Assembly: GCA_025362735.1 (NCBI GenBank)
Contig: JANYFL010000017.1
Location: 62,001 to 126,000 of the forward strand
Reading direction: 5' to 3'
DNA: 64,000 nt
From: Betaproteobacteria bacterium
Lineage (GTDB): Bacteria > Pseudomonadota > Gammaproteobacteria > Burkholderiales > Burkholderiaceae_D
The position numbers were made by a program, and so were the translations under genes. Below the pieces are notes generated by a model. That model saw only the letters and a list, made by a program, of their open reading frames with translations. It was not told the DNA's origin and made no database searches. The stretch's first letter is position 1. Every line of letters begins with the position of its first letter. Positions 17,144-26,273 of this stretch are shown here, one piece after another.

Positions 17144-18346
17144 ATGGACGCCCTACTGGTCCTGAACGCGGGCTCGTCCAGTGTCAAGTTCGCCGCTTTT
17201 GAACAGGCCGGTAAGCCAGAGACCTTGCAATTGATCGGCAAGGGACATGTCGCCCAGCTTGGAGTGAATGTCGAGTTACTGATCAAAAGTGCGGAAGGCG
17301 AGGAACTTGAACGCTCAAACCTTGCGGCGTCCGGAAATTCTTTCGATCATGACGCAGCGATGGACCGCCTGTTTACCTGGATCGATGCACATCGCGGCGG
17401 TTTGAATCTGGTTGCAGTGGGGCACCGCGTCGTGCATGGCGGCGCAAAGTACCTGACGCCAGTACGTGTGAATGCAGAGGTCATGGCTGAACTTGAAAAG
17501 CTGATTCCGCTTGCGCCATTGCACCAGCCGCACAATCTCAAAGCAATCCGCATCGCTGCCGAACGCTGGCCCAGCGTACCGCAGGTGGTGTGCTTCGACA
17601 CGGCCTTTCACAGCACGCAGCCAAAGGTGGCGCAGGCGTTTGCCCTGCCGCGCGAGATCACCGATCTTGACGTGCGGCGCTATGGTTTTCACGGTCTGTC
17701 TTACGAATACATTGCCAGTCAGCTGCCCCGCGTTCTGGGTGATCGGGCCAATGGCAAGGTCATCGTCGCTCACCTCGGTAATGGCGCCAGCCTGTGTGCC
17801 ATGCATGGCGGCCAGAGTGTTGCTTCCACGATGGGTTTTTCTGCACTCGATGGTCTGGTCATGGGCACGCGTTGCGGCACGCTCGATGCGGGAGTCGTGC
17901 TTTACCTGCTGCAGGAACGTCACCTCAGTGCAGAGGCCATCAGTGACATGTTGTACAGCCATTCCGGCCTGCTTGGCGTGTCAGGTTTCAGCAGCGACAT
18001 GGCGGTCTTGCTGACGAGCAAAGATGTGCGCGCAGCTGAGGCCATCGATTTGTTTGTGTATCGGATTGTCGGCGCAATTGGCGCTCTGGCCGCTGCGATG
18101 GGGGGTGTTGATGCCCTGGTCTTTACTGCCGGAATCGGCGAGCATGCCGCGCCGGTTCGTCAACGCATCTGTAGCGGCTGTGAATGGCTGGGCGCGCTGC
18201 TGGATGAAACGGCTAACGACGTTGACCTCGAATTGATTCATGCGCCAACCAGCGCTCTACAGCTTGCAGTGATCCCGACCGACGAGGAATACATGATCGC
18301 GCTGCACACGCTGGCGTGTACCGGATCAGTCGTCAACTCGTCTTAA
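17144..18346 (+). CDS. ackA: Acetate kinase
   Basis: A 400-residue ASKHA-fold kinase making ATP and acetate from acetyl-phosphate. It has the N-terminal phosphate loop LVLNAGSSSVKF, GHRVVHGG, CFDTAFHSTQP, RRYGFHGLSYEYI, and the adenosine motif FTAGIGEHAAPVR. Length is normal. The ATG directly follows the TGA of the transferase gene, so the two form a tight operon for substrate-level phosphorylation under the FNR box at 15460. Confidence 0.95.
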   Translation: MDALLVLNAGSSSVKFAAFEQAGKPETLQLIGKGHVAQLGVNVELLIKSAEGEELERSNLAASGNSFDHDAAMDRLFTWIDAHRGGLNLVAVGHRVVHGGAKYLTPVRVNAEVMAELEKLIPLAPLHQPHNLKAIRIAAERWPSVPQVVCFDTAFHSTQPKVAQAFALPREITDLDVRRYGFHGLSYEYIASQLPRVLGDRANGKVIVAHLGNGASLCAMHGGQSVASTMGFSALDGLVMGTRCGTLDAGVVLYLLQERHLSAEAISDMLYSHSGLLGVSGFSSDMAVLLTSKDVRAAEAIDLFVYRIVGAIGALAAAMGGVDALVFTAGIGEHAAPVRQRICSGCEWLGALLDETANDVDLELIHAPTSALQLAVIPTDEEYMIALHTLACTGSVVNSS

Positions 18347-18378
18347 TCCTTCGCTGCATCGACAAGACCCATATACCC

Positions 18379-18420
18379 GAATGGCACTTACTTTAGGCGC
18401 GTCTTCCACATTTTTTCATT
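18379..18420 (+). mobile_element. Remnant end of the MITE-like element, flanked by an 11-bp direct repeat
   Basis: The first 15 bases (GAATGGCACTTACTT) equal the terminal repeat of the element at 29333. CCCATATACCC occurs immediately before (18368-18378) and again after it (18421-18431), as a target-site duplication would. The right terminal repeat is lost apart from a CATTC. No gene is present in 18347-18498. Confidence 0.55.
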
Positions 18421-18498
18421 CCCATATACCCCACTAAAGAGTAACTCCCAAGTGCTTACAGAGATAAAAACTTTCAAAATAACTCAGGGCTTTGCGTA

Positions 18499-21075
18499 GT
18501 GATTCTCTCCGATCCTGTGCCGTCAACTGATGCTCTCCCGACCTCGACCAAGGATACGGGATTGAGTGAGGCCGAAGCAAAAGCGCGCCTTGCGAAGGAC
18601 GGCCCGAACGAGCTGCCGGTTTCCAAACAAAGGAATGCATTTCACCTTCTAGTCGACGTTGTTTCAGAGCCCATGTTTCTGCTTCTGGTCGCCTGTGGCG
18701 CTCTTTACATGTTGCTGGGTGATATTCAAGAGGCGCTCATGCTGCTTGGTTTCGTGTTTGTCGTCATCGGCATCACCTTCACGCAACAGCGCCGGACCGA
18801 GCACTCGCTGGCCGCGTTGCGCGACCTGTCCAGTCCGCGTGCCCTGGTGATGCGTGAGGGACAAACACAACGGATCGCTGCCCGGGAATTAGTCTGCGGC
18901 GATATCGTGTTACTGGCGGAAGGGGATCGGGTTCCGGCTGACCTGAATCTCATTGAATCATCCAACCTTGAAATGGATGAATCGTTACTGACTGGTGAAT
19001 CGGCTACGGTGTCCAAGCAGGCTGGTTCAGTAAAGGATGGAGGCGAGGCCGCTGAGGATGACAATGGATCGAGCCAGGCCTTTTCAGGAACGCTGGTCAC
19101 ACAGGGTACTGGACGCGGCTGTGTCATTGCGGTTGGAGAGCGCAGTACTTTAGGCCGTATCGGCAAATCACTGCAGGGGATCGGCGACGAAATCACGCCG
19201 ATTCAGGCGGAAACCAAGCGGATCGTCAAGCGCGTTGCGATCGTCGGATTGATGATGGCTGCCGCTCTTGCACTTGGCTACTGGATCAAATTGGGCGATT
19301 GGCAGCATGGGCTGCTGGCCGGACTCACGCTGGCAATGGCCGTCCTTCCTGAAGAACTGCCCGTCATCATGACGCTTTTTCTTGGGCTGGGAGCCTGGCG
19401 GCTTTCTCGTGAAAAAGTGTTGGCCAGAAACATTCCGGCTGTTGAACTGCTGGGTTCAACGACGGTATTGTGTGTTGACAAGACCGGTACCCTGACTGCC
19501 AATCGAATGGCCGTGCGACAGCTGTGGGATGGCGCGCAAACACATGACATTCTCTCGGGTGGTGCGGGCTCGTTACCGGAAGCCTTTCATGCGGTGCTTG
19601 AATTTGCTGTTCTGGCCAGCCATCGACGCGCCTTTGACCCGATGGAGTCGGCCATCGTTGATGGGGGAGGGCGACTGCTTGCCAACACCGAGCATCTGCA
19701 CGCCAACTGGACCCTGATTGAAGACTATCCACTGTCTAACGAGATGCTGGCGATGTCGCGGGTATGGCAATCACCAGACCAACGGGAGCGCATGATCGCC
19801 GCCAAAGGTGCTCCGGAAGCCATCATTGATTTATGTCATTTGGACAAAGCGCGTCACTTGCAAATCACAAACCAGGTTACTGCGATGGCCGCCGAGGGCT
19901 TGCGCGTGCTTGGGGTTGCCCGCGCCATCTTCGCGGCACCAACGCTGCCCGGCAACCAGCATGATTTTGCGTTCGAGTTTCTGGGATTGATCGCGTTGGA
20001 AGATCCAGTCAGGTATGACGTGCCAAAGGCCATCGCCGAATGCCACGCCGCAGGAATTCGTGTGGTGATGATGACTGGCGACCATCCGGCCACAGCTTTG
20101 TCGATTGCCCGACAGGTGGGACTGCCCACGGACGGCGCCATCATGACCGGGAAGGAACTCGTGACATTGAGTGATGAAGAACTGCTAGTACGACTTGCCG
20201 ATACGTCTATTTTTTGTCGCGTGCAGCCCAAGCAGAAGTTGCGCCTGGTCATGGCCTTTCGTGCGCGTGGCGACGTGGTGGCAATGACAGGGGATGGCGT
20301 CAATGATTCACCTGCACTCAAAGCGGCACATATCGGTGTTGCCATGGGTGCGCGCGGTACCGAGGTCGCACGTGAGGCCGCTGATCTGGTCTTGCTCAAC
20401 GATGATTTCTCATCCATCGTTACTGCAGTGCGTTACGGGCGCAGGGTCTTTGCCAATCTGCGCAAAGCGATTGTCTTCGTAGTGGCCGTTCATGTACCCA
20501 TTGTGGGCTTGTCGCTGGTGCCGGTATTGCTGGGCTGGCCCATGATTCTGATGCCAGTCCACATCCTGTTCCTGCAATTAATCATCGACCCGGCCTGCTC
20601 GGTTGTTTTCGAGGCTGAGGCACTCGAAGACGATGCAATGAAGCTTCCGCCACGAGCGACCAGTGCAAGGCTGTTCGACGCGGCGGTATTGGTACGTGGT
20701 CTGTGGCAGGGCACTGGACTTTTGGTACTGTTGCTCGCCGTCTATGCAAGCGCTCGTTCCATTTCTGGATCCGACGACATTGCCCGTGCACTGACATTCA
20801 CATTGCTGGTGCTGTCCAATCTGGGACTGATTTACGCCAACCGATCCTGGTCACGCATAAGCTTGCGCAAGCACACGACTCCCAACAAGTATTTTGGCTG
20901 GATCGCCTTCGCAACGGTTGTTGTGTTGTCAGGCGTTCTTGTCATTCCACAGATCAGTCGCTTATTTGCGTTCGCAATGCCAACGCCGACGATGCTTTTG
21001 GCAATTTCTGGCTTGGCTATTGTGAGTCTGATCTGGTTTGAGGCAGTGAAGTGGTGGTTGACTCAGCGAGTCTAA
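18499..21075 (+). CDS. P-type cation-transporting ATPase (Ca2+-type)
   Basis: An 858-residue P-type ATPase of the SERCA/PMCA-like class. It has the actuator motif TGES, phosphorylation site Asp327 in DKTGTLT, MTGDGVNDSPALKAAHIGVAMG, a PEELPV sequence in the fourth membrane helix, and about eight to ten membrane segments. Such pumps export Ca2+ or other divalent cations, and homologues occur in low-oxygen stress loci. The GTG start has only a weak ribosome site. It is about 150 bases after acetate kinase. The transported ion is inferred from class only. Confidence 0.92.
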   Translation: MILSDPVPSTDALPTSTKDTGLSEAEAKARLAKDGPNELPVSKQRNAFHLLVDVVSEPMFLLLVACGALYMLLGDIQEALMLLGFVFVVIGITFTQQRRTEHSLAALRDLSSPRALVMREGQTQRIAARELVCGDIVLLAEGDRVPADLNLIESSNLEMDESLLTGESATVSKQAGSVKDGGEAAEDDNGSSQAFSGTLVTQGTGRGCVIAVGERSTLGRIGKSLQGIGDEITPIQAETKRIVKRVAIVGLMMAAALALGYWIKLGDWQHGLLAGLTLAMAVLPEELPVIMTLFLGLGAWRLSREKVLARNIPAVELLGSTTVLCVDKTGTLTANRMAVRQLWDGAQTHDILSGGAGSLPEAFHAVLEFAVLASHRRAFDPMESAIVDGGGRLLANTEHLHANWTLIEDYPLSNEMLAMSRVWQSPDQRERMIAAKGAPEAIIDLCHLDKARHLQITNQVTAMAAEGLRVLGVARAIFAAPTLPGNQHDFAFEFLGLIALEDPVRYDVPKAIAECHAAGIRVVMMTGDHPATALSIARQVGLPTDGAIMTGKELVTLSDEELLVRLADTSIFCRVQPKQKLRLVMAFRARGDVVAMTGDGVNDSPALKAAHIGVAMGARGTEVAREAADLVLLNDDFSSIVTAVRYGRRVFANLRKAIVFVVAVHVPIVGLSLVPVLLGWPMILMPVHILFLQLIIDPACSVVFEAEALEDDAMKLPPRATSARLFDAAVLVRGLWQGTGLLVLLLAVYASARSISGSDDIARALTFTLLVLSNLGLIYANRSWSRISLRKHTTPNKYFGWIAFATVVVLSGVLVIPQISRLFAFAMPTPTMLLAISGLAIVSLIWFEAVKWWLTQRV

Positions 21076-21204
21076 TTACTTGCGTCGCAGCCAAGTTTTT
21101 ACGTTTTTCAAAAGGGCCATCCATGAATGTTTATCCTCGTCAAAAACATTTCCTGTGCAAAGCCAGCCTCGCAAATTTTACCCACCTTGATAAGTGCGAA
21201 GCTT

Positions 21205-21648
21205 TTAAGGTATGAGAACAATTTTCACGCTGCTATCGACCAGGCTCCTATCGATGTAGCCGATGACATTGGGGTTTTCGATGACCCGCTTTTTAACTTC
21301 GTTATCGTTACTTACTTCGGGCGGTGGCTTGCCGTGGCCAGTAAAAATCAGTTTCGACCAGTAGGCCTTGATCTGAGCCGGTGAGCGGCTGCTGTATTTG
21401 CTGTAGAACTCATCGCGTACTGGGGACCCTTCGAGTTGGTCGATTGGAGTTGCTTGAGTACCATCAGGGAATCGGCTTGTCTTGCCCAGAAAAATGTCGG
21501 TTACCTGATTTTTACTCAACGTAGTGATCTCACTCTTGACTGAAACCACAGCCACGACCTCTGCTGCAGCCACATCGATACTCAGACTCACCCAGAGTCC
21601 GACGATGATCGATGCGGTGCATTTCGATGAGCGCATGATGGTTCTCAT
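21205..21648 (-). CDS. PstS-like periplasmic binding protein, short
   Basis: A 147-residue secreted protein with a signal peptide ending near VAAAE. The mature part (LSKNQVTDIFLGKTSRFPDG, FYSKYSSRSPAQIKAYWSKLIFTG, NPNVIGYIDRSLVD) is the one-lobe version of the phosphate-binding PstS family often found next to outer-membrane proteins. It overlaps the stop of the porin-like gene by one base, so the two are translated together. A full-length PstS is about twice as long, so phosphate transport is not assured. Confidence 0.87.
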   Translation of the reverse strand: MRTIMRSSKCTASIIVGLWVSLSIDVAAAEVVAVVSVKSEITTLSKNQVTDIFLGKTSRFPDGTQATPIDQLEGSPVRDEFYSKYSSRSPAQIKAYWSKLIFTGHGKPPPEVSNDNEVKKRVIENPNVIGYIDRSLVDSSVKIVLIP

Positions 21649-22892
21649 CAGAATACAAAATCAATCGTGGCACTGAACAAATTAACCTTCTCGCCCAGCT
21701 TGAAACCCGGCTGCAGGTTTTTCAAAAATCCGGCAGAGCCGACACCATTACGGGTGTGATCAAACTGTAACTTCAGCGCCGCATTGGTAGAGAAATCCCA
21801 GCGTCCACCTATCGAAAGTGTGCTCGTAGCAGGTTTGGTACTCAAAAATGAATTCAAGAATGCGTTGAGACTGGCTGCCTGTCCTGCCATTAAGGGGGGC
21901 AAAGCTGAAACGGTCAAACCAGGGTCAGAGAGTGGGGTCGCTTTTGACTTGGCGTAGGTGGCGTAGGGAGTGAACTTTCCGTAGCGGTAGCCTCCGCTGA
22001 CATACCATCCCACTACTTTTCCAACGGCAGAGTGCGAATCAATATGGGCCCACTCTGACAATACGAACCAGTCGCCTGGATCATAGTTGGCACCAACAGT
22101 GACGACAACATCCGGTTTGGCACGGAAATCGTATTTGTCGGCGATGGCGGTGCCCTCCGGCCCGAATAATCTGAATGAATCGAAGATTGTATTCAGTGTG
22201 GGGACGGTCAAATCGGCTTTCGAATAAAGGAGCCGGGTCGTCAACGCGCCAAACTCAGTCGTATTCGAGAACCCTAGAGAATTTCTCGTTTTGCCTTTGC
22301 CGACATTGTTTGCCAATTGAAAATCTTTCTGGCCCGCATTGAATTGCAGGGTGTTAATCCAGTCTCCAGAGTGCATGCGGTAGTTGATGTCGATACCATC
22401 GCCACTGGTGAAAGGTAAAAGACGATATACCTCAGGCGGAGGCCGCACCCAAATATAGGTATAGCCAACTTTACGGTTTTCAGAATACAGAAAGGTCGGC
22501 ACGACTCTACGGCCGATACGGATACTGAAATCCGGTGTGAACTGATATTTGATATGGGCCCATTCGACCATCGGCTTGTAGGACCCATCGTAATTCTGCT
22601 CGGAGATGATTTGCACGACCCCGGTCAGCTGTGGCGTGAAATCGGCAGTGACCTGTGCGGCAATCAGGCTGTCGACATCGGCGCTCCAACGGTGACTGTA
22701 ACCCGCGCCGTTTGGTTTGAAGGCAGAGGAACTAATATCCGCTTTGTTTTCAGAGGAATGAACCACGCCGAATGTGCCAAAGCCATTGAACGAAATCATC
22801 GGCACTGTGGCAACATCGGAATCATCCGCTTGTGCACCAGCAACGTGTAATCCCATGACCAGCAGGATGGTGAGAGTTAACTTATGCAGCAT
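21648..22892 (-). CDS. Outer-membrane porin-like beta-barrel protein
   Basis: A protein of about 414 residues from this start, with a signal peptide (LTLTILLVMGLHVAGAQA), aromatic-rich amphipathic strands and a terminal Phe (ATIDFVF), all features of outer-membrane barrels. The stretch SIRIGRRVVPTFLYSENRKVGYTYIWVRPP is typical of uncharacterised proteobacterial barrels paired with short PstS-like proteins. Frame continues upstream to 23030 and an ATG at 22955 is possible; the signal peptide favours 22892. Cargo unknown. Confidence 0.82.
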   Translation of the reverse strand: MLHKLTLTILLVMGLHVAGAQADDSDVATVPMISFNGFGTFGVVHSSENKADISSSAFKPNGAGYSHRWSADVDSLIAAQVTADFTPQLTGVVQIISEQNYDGSYKPMVEWAHIKYQFTPDFSIRIGRRVVPTFLYSENRKVGYTYIWVRPPPEVYRLLPFTSGDGIDINYRMHSGDWINTLQFNAGQKDFQLANNVGKGKTRNSLGFSNTTEFGALTTRLLYSKADLTVPTLNTIFDSFRLFGPEGTAIADKYDFRAKPDVVVTVGANYDPGDWFVLSEWAHIDSHSAVGKVVGWYVSGGYRYGKFTPYATYAKSKATPLSDPGLTVSALPPLMAGQAASLNAFLNSFLSTKPATSTLSIGGRWDFSTNAALKLQFDHTRNGVGSAGFLKNLQPGFKLGEKVNLFSATIDFVF

Positions 22893-23235
22893 GGATTCAA
22901 TACGTTGTAGAAAACCAAGGTTTAGACAGGCTAGTCTTAAAGCATTTTTTCTTTTCATTCGAGCCCTGTTCCAGTTACCAAGTAACCAATATTCTAAAGG
23001 GCAAGAATAGATATTGAATACGTCAGACATTGGCCAATCTTGATCTCTGAATGAAATTAAGCGCTAAAAAGCGCTTAATTGTTAGGGCAGTTATACAACA
23101 AGTATGAACTTATGAGCTTATCCTGGACGGTGGTTGATCGGGCTTGTTACTTGACATCTTCTATGGTCGAACTGTTTTATCAAATGGCGATGATTCCATC
23201 GGAGCTGGCAACAATAAGGCGTTAAACGGTTTCTA
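22893..23235. other. Intergenic region with a perfect 10-bp inverted repeat
   Basis: No gene is seen in this gap of about 340 bases. ATTAAGCGCT at 23056-23065 and its perfect complement at 23070-23079 enclose AAAA. It could terminate the universal stress gene or be an operator for the porin pair, which starts about 165 bases downstream on the minus strand. Confidence 0.55.
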
Positions 23236-23670
23236 CTATCGATAAACCAGAACAGGAATTGTGGAGTGAGTGAGAACCTTATTGGTCTCACTGCCGAGCA
23301 ATACCGCATCCACACCGCGGCGTCCGTGCGAGGCCATGAATATTGCGTCACAACCACGCTCTTTTGCGGTATCCAGAATGGCTTTCCATGGATGTTCGTC
23401 TTCGACAAAGACGATTTCATGTGAAATGCCTGCGGCTTCAAATTTTTGTCCTACGGCCGCAAGTTGTTTCTTGTAAATTTTTATGTTTTCTTCAAAGTTG
23501 ATTGGTGCAACACCCGACCAAACTTCACCATACATTAGCGGTGGCATTTTTTCGCTTACTGTGAGACCGACGAGCTTTGCACCACCGGATTTTGCGTAAT
23601 CGATAGCGCCTGTAATGGCTATTTCTGACAAGCTGGAACCGTCAGTGGGGATGAGTATTTTTTTGAACAT
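23236..23670 (-). CDS. Universal stress protein (UspA family)
   Basis: A 144-residue UspA-fold protein. It begins KKILIPTDGSSLSE and ends with the nucleotide-binding GRRGVDAVLLGSETNKVLTHSTIPVLV, which contains the G-x2-G-x9-G(S/T) ATP-binding pattern. Such proteins support survival in anoxia and growth arrest. GAGAGG precedes the ATG. It is in the same orientation as the acetyltransferase gene, 140 bases upstream. Confidence 0.93.
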   Translation of the reverse strand: MFKKILIPTDGSSLSEIAITGAIDYAKSGGAKLVGLTVSEKMPPLMYGEVWSGVAPINFEENIKIYKKQLAAVGQKFEAAGISHEIVFVEDEHPWKAILDTAKERGCDAIFMASHGRRGVDAVLLGSETNKVLTHSTIPVLVYR

Positions 23671-23810
23671 GAGAGCCTCTCGAATAGTTGGATGAGCAAT
23701 AAATAAATGAACAATTTCTTCAGTAAAAATTCACTTGCGATACGAACCAGCATTCAATTCGTCAAACGAAACGTTTTTTGATTTCAACTCAAGCTTTGGA
23801 TTTACAAAAT

Positions 23811-24431
23811 TCAAGCCACGACGCTCGGCACGGGCAAGGGTTTATTCAGGTCCAGGCGGTAAGTGATCTGCGTCATGTCATCCGGATTGCGGTGGTGCTC
23901 CAGTTCAAGGTGGTCGGCAAATTTTCGCATCAGATCGTTGTCTGCGGTGTCGTTTGAGTACATCGATTCGATCCCGCGTGCTCGCGCAGCATTGATCAGA
24001 TGATTCATCAGCAAACGTCCCAAGCCTTTTTGTTGCCACTCATCACTGACCGTCACGGCAAATTCACATTCGCTTTCTTTGAGTTTGGCGCTAAAGCGCG
24101 CGACTCCGATCTGGCGCTGCCCCGCACCATCATCGATCAAGGCGAGATAGGCAACATCGGTCTCGGGGTTAATGGACAGCAACAGATCCAACAATTCATC
24201 GCTTGGCGACTTGATTTCCAGCAGGAAGCGGAAGTGACGTGATTGTGGCGACATGCGTTCAATGAAACTGCGCTCCAAATCAATATCTTTTTTATGCAGA
24301 GATCGAATCGTTACTTTCGTTCCGCCTTTCAGATATTCAGTCCAGCTTTCATCGGGTGGAGTAATTCCTCCAGATAGGCCGGGCTTCACATTCAATTTTG
24401 TTGGTTCAGTCGTGTTCATTATTTCCGCCAT
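23811..24431 (-). CDS. GNAT-family N-acetyltransferase
   Basis: A 206-residue protein with a GNAT fold in residues about 40-185. The acetyl-CoA-binding segment reads VSDEWQQKGLGRLLMNHLINAARARGI, and the preceding strand is CEFAVTV. Similar proteins occur beside universal stress proteins in low-oxygen loci and in protein-lysine acetylation systems. The promoter region carries a perfect FNR box 129 bases upstream. The substrate is unknown. Confidence 0.88.
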   Translation of the reverse strand: MAEIMNTTEPTKLNVKPGLSGGITPPDESWTEYLKGGTKVTIRSLHKKDIDLERSFIERMSPQSRHFRFLLEIKSPSDELLDLLLSINPETDVAYLALIDDGAGQRQIGVARFSAKLKESECEFAVTVSDEWQQKGLGRLLMNHLINAARARGIESMYSNDTADNDLMRKFADHLELEHHRNPDDMTQITYRLDLNKPLPVPSVVA

Positions 24432-24559
24432 TGTTAATTCAAATTAAAAAAATTCTGAAATATTCATGCGAACCATTGATTGTGAAACCACGAACATTTT
24501 TTCGCAGACTTGAACCTTCAGGTCATGAATAGAGGTTAGTTGAATTCAAAACGTGTCAC

Positions 24560-24573
24560 TTGATCCAGATCAA
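24560..24573. promoter_or_regulatory. Perfect FNR/ANR box between divergent genes
   Basis: TTGAT-CCAG-ATCAA is an exact FNR/ANR consensus in the divergent region between the acetyltransferase and the alcohol dehydrogenase. A CTTATT hexamer 33 bases to the right is a weak -10; no clear -10 exists on the left side. It could serve either gene. Confidence 0.82.
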
Positions 24574-24635
24574 CATCCCGTGCTTCTTAAAATCACCTTA
24601 TTCATTGGGGAGATTAAGCGTAATAAGCTGTAGCG

Positions 24636-24655
24636 TCTGTATGCCAACGTACAGA
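24636..24655 (+). promoter_or_regulatory. CRP-like palindrome, copy 3
   Basis: TCTGTATG-CCAA-CGTACAGA fits the consensus, with one arm mismatch in the left half. It lies 77 bases before the alcohol dehydrogenase start and about 80 bases downstream of the FNR box, so the gene may have two inputs. No good -10 was found at the spacing seen at copy 1. Confidence 0.6.
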
Positions 24656-24732
24656 CTGACTTTATAGGTTAGGCCCATGCTTGTAAGAGACTACTTCAGC
24701 ATGATCGATTGACAAACATGGGAAAGCCACGC

Positions 24733-25770
24733 ATGAAAGCACTTGTTTATCTGGGGCCTGCACATAAAGCGCTTGGGGATAGGCCCAAACCTGTGATTAC
24801 CGCAGCTACCGATGCCATTGTCAGGATCACCAAAACCACGATTTGCGGCACTGACCTGCATATCCTGAAGGGCGATGTGCCCAGTTGTCTGCCGGGCCGC
24901 ATTCTGGGTCACGAAGGGGTTGGCATTATTGATGAAGTCGGTGCCGGTGTGACCGTATTCAAACCGGGTGACCGGGTTCTGATTTCATGCATCAGTTCCT
25001 GTAGCAAATGCGTTTATTGCCGCAAGCTCATGTATTCGCATTGCACCTCAGGCGGATGGATTCTGGGTAACACCATTGATGGAACGCAAGCCGAGTTTGT
25101 TCGAATTCCCTATGCTGACACCAGTCTCTACCGCATTCCCGATGGGTCAGACGAAGAAGCACTCGTGATGCTGAGTGACATCCTGCCGACGGGGTTTGAA
25201 TGCGGAGTCCTCAACGGTAAAGTCCAGCCAGGCAGCACGGTCGCGATTATTGGTGCGGGGCCGATTGGGCTTGCCACTTTACTGACTGCCCAGTTTTATT
25301 CGCCCGCGCAACTGATCATGGTTGATCTCGACCAGAATCGGCTCGAAGTGGCGAAGCGCTTTGGCGCGACAGCGACCGTCAATAGCGCTGACGGCAAGGC
25401 GGTCGAAACCATCATGAAGATGACCGATGCGCGTGGTGTTGATACGGCCATCGAAGCGGTTGGCATTCCAGCGACCTTCGAGTTATGCGAAAAAATCATT
25501 GCACCGGGTGGCATCATTGCCAACATTGGTGTGCATGGAACGAAGGTGGATCTTCATCTCGAAAATCTGTGGGATCGCAATATCACCATCACTACGCGTC
25601 TGGTCGATACCGTCAGTACGCCGATGCTGCTCAATAGTCTGGGTGCTGCCAGGATTGATCCCAAGCTGCTGGTGACGCATCGCTTCAAGCTAGATCAGAT
25701 TCTTGATGCCTATGAAACCTTTGCGCACGCTGCCGATACAAAAGCCCTTAAGGTCATCATCGAAGCTTAG
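24733..25770 (+). CDS. Zinc-dependent alcohol dehydrogenase
   Basis: A medium-chain dehydrogenase of about 345 residues. Catalytic zinc ligands are the Cys of TICGTD and the His-Glu of GHEG; structural zinc ligands are the four Cys of CSKCVYCRKLMYSHC. The Rossmann motif is AIIGAGPIGLA. It probably interconverts an alcohol and an aldehyde or ketone with NAD(H). The start at 24733 fits the family's MKALVY opening; frame extends to 24709. Its promoter carries both an FNR box and a CRP-like palindrome, so fermentation or acetone/aldehyde reduction under anoxia is plausible. Confidence 0.92.
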   Translation: MKALVYLGPAHKALGDRPKPVITAATDAIVRITKTTICGTDLHILKGDVPSCLPGRILGHEGVGIIDEVGAGVTVFKPGDRVLISCISSCSKCVYCRKLMYSHCTSGGWILGNTIDGTQAEFVRIPYADTSLYRIPDGSDEEALVMLSDILPTGFECGVLNGKVQPGSTVAIIGAGPIGLATLLTAQFYSPAQLIMVDLDQNRLEVAKRFGATATVNSADGKAVETIMKMTDARGVDTAIEAVGIPATFELCEKIIAPGGIIANIGVHGTKVDLHLENLWDRNITITTRLVDTVSTPMLLNSLGAARIDPKLLVTHRFKLDQILDAYETFAHAADTKALKVIIEA

Positions 25771-25844
25771 GGCGTGTCTTCTGCATCACCCCATTGAAAA
25801 TTGAGCAAGAAATTATTCAGATTGTGCAGACCAAGGAGAACGAG

Positions 25845-26249
25845 ATGAGCAAGCAAGCCGGTTTATGGATTGATCACAAAGAAACCTTCATTGTATTTAT
25901 CGATGAGGGGCAGCAGGAAACGGAGCATATGTCATCCGACCTGGATGGGCGCGTGCACTTTTCAGCCCGAGCTTCACAGGAAGATGGATCAGCAGATGAC
26001 CGGCTTGACCGGCAATTTTCGACCCATCTTGGCATCTATTACGACGATGTTATTGCTCATATTCGCGATGCGGAAACGATCTACCTGTTTGGCCCGGGGG
26101 AGGCCAAGGGTGAACTTCAAAAACGTCTTGTCAGCAAAGGCCTGGAGGCGCGAATTGAAAGTGTGGAAACCGCTGACAAGATGACACCGCGCCAAATTGC
26201 TGCAAAAGTTCGGCAGCACTATAAGGACAAGCGAGCAGGGCTGGTTTGA
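25845..26249 (+). CDS. BaeRF/eRF1-domain-like small protein
   Basis: A 134-residue protein opening GLWIDHKETFIVF and containing YYDDVIAHIRDAETIYLFGPGEAKGEL and TPRQIAAKVRQHY. This pattern belongs to short bacterial relatives of the archaeo-eukaryotic release-factor central domain (often called translational machinery proteins). AAGGAG lies 7 bases before the ATG at 25845, which is preferred over an earlier in-frame ATG at 25794. Probably co-transcribed with the alcohol dehydrogenase. A link to ribosome stress is suggested by family only. Confidence 0.75.
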   Translation: MSKQAGLWIDHKETFIVFIDEGQQETEHMSSDLDGRVHFSARASQEDGSADDRLDRQFSTHLGIYYDDVIAHIRDAETIYLFGPGEAKGELQKRLVSKGLEARIESVETADKMTPRQIAAKVRQHYKDKRAGLV

Positions 26250-26273
26250 ATGGCGAAGCTGGCCCACCTTCGC

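Noticed and set aside
21127-21384. Open frame on the plus strand over the PstS-like gene
   Set aside because: Antisense shadow; the minus-strand frame has a signal peptide and family motifs.
23738-23750. TGCTGGTTCGTA shared with 6799 as a regulatory half-site
   Set aside because: Only a short common string without a second arm or consistent distance to a start.
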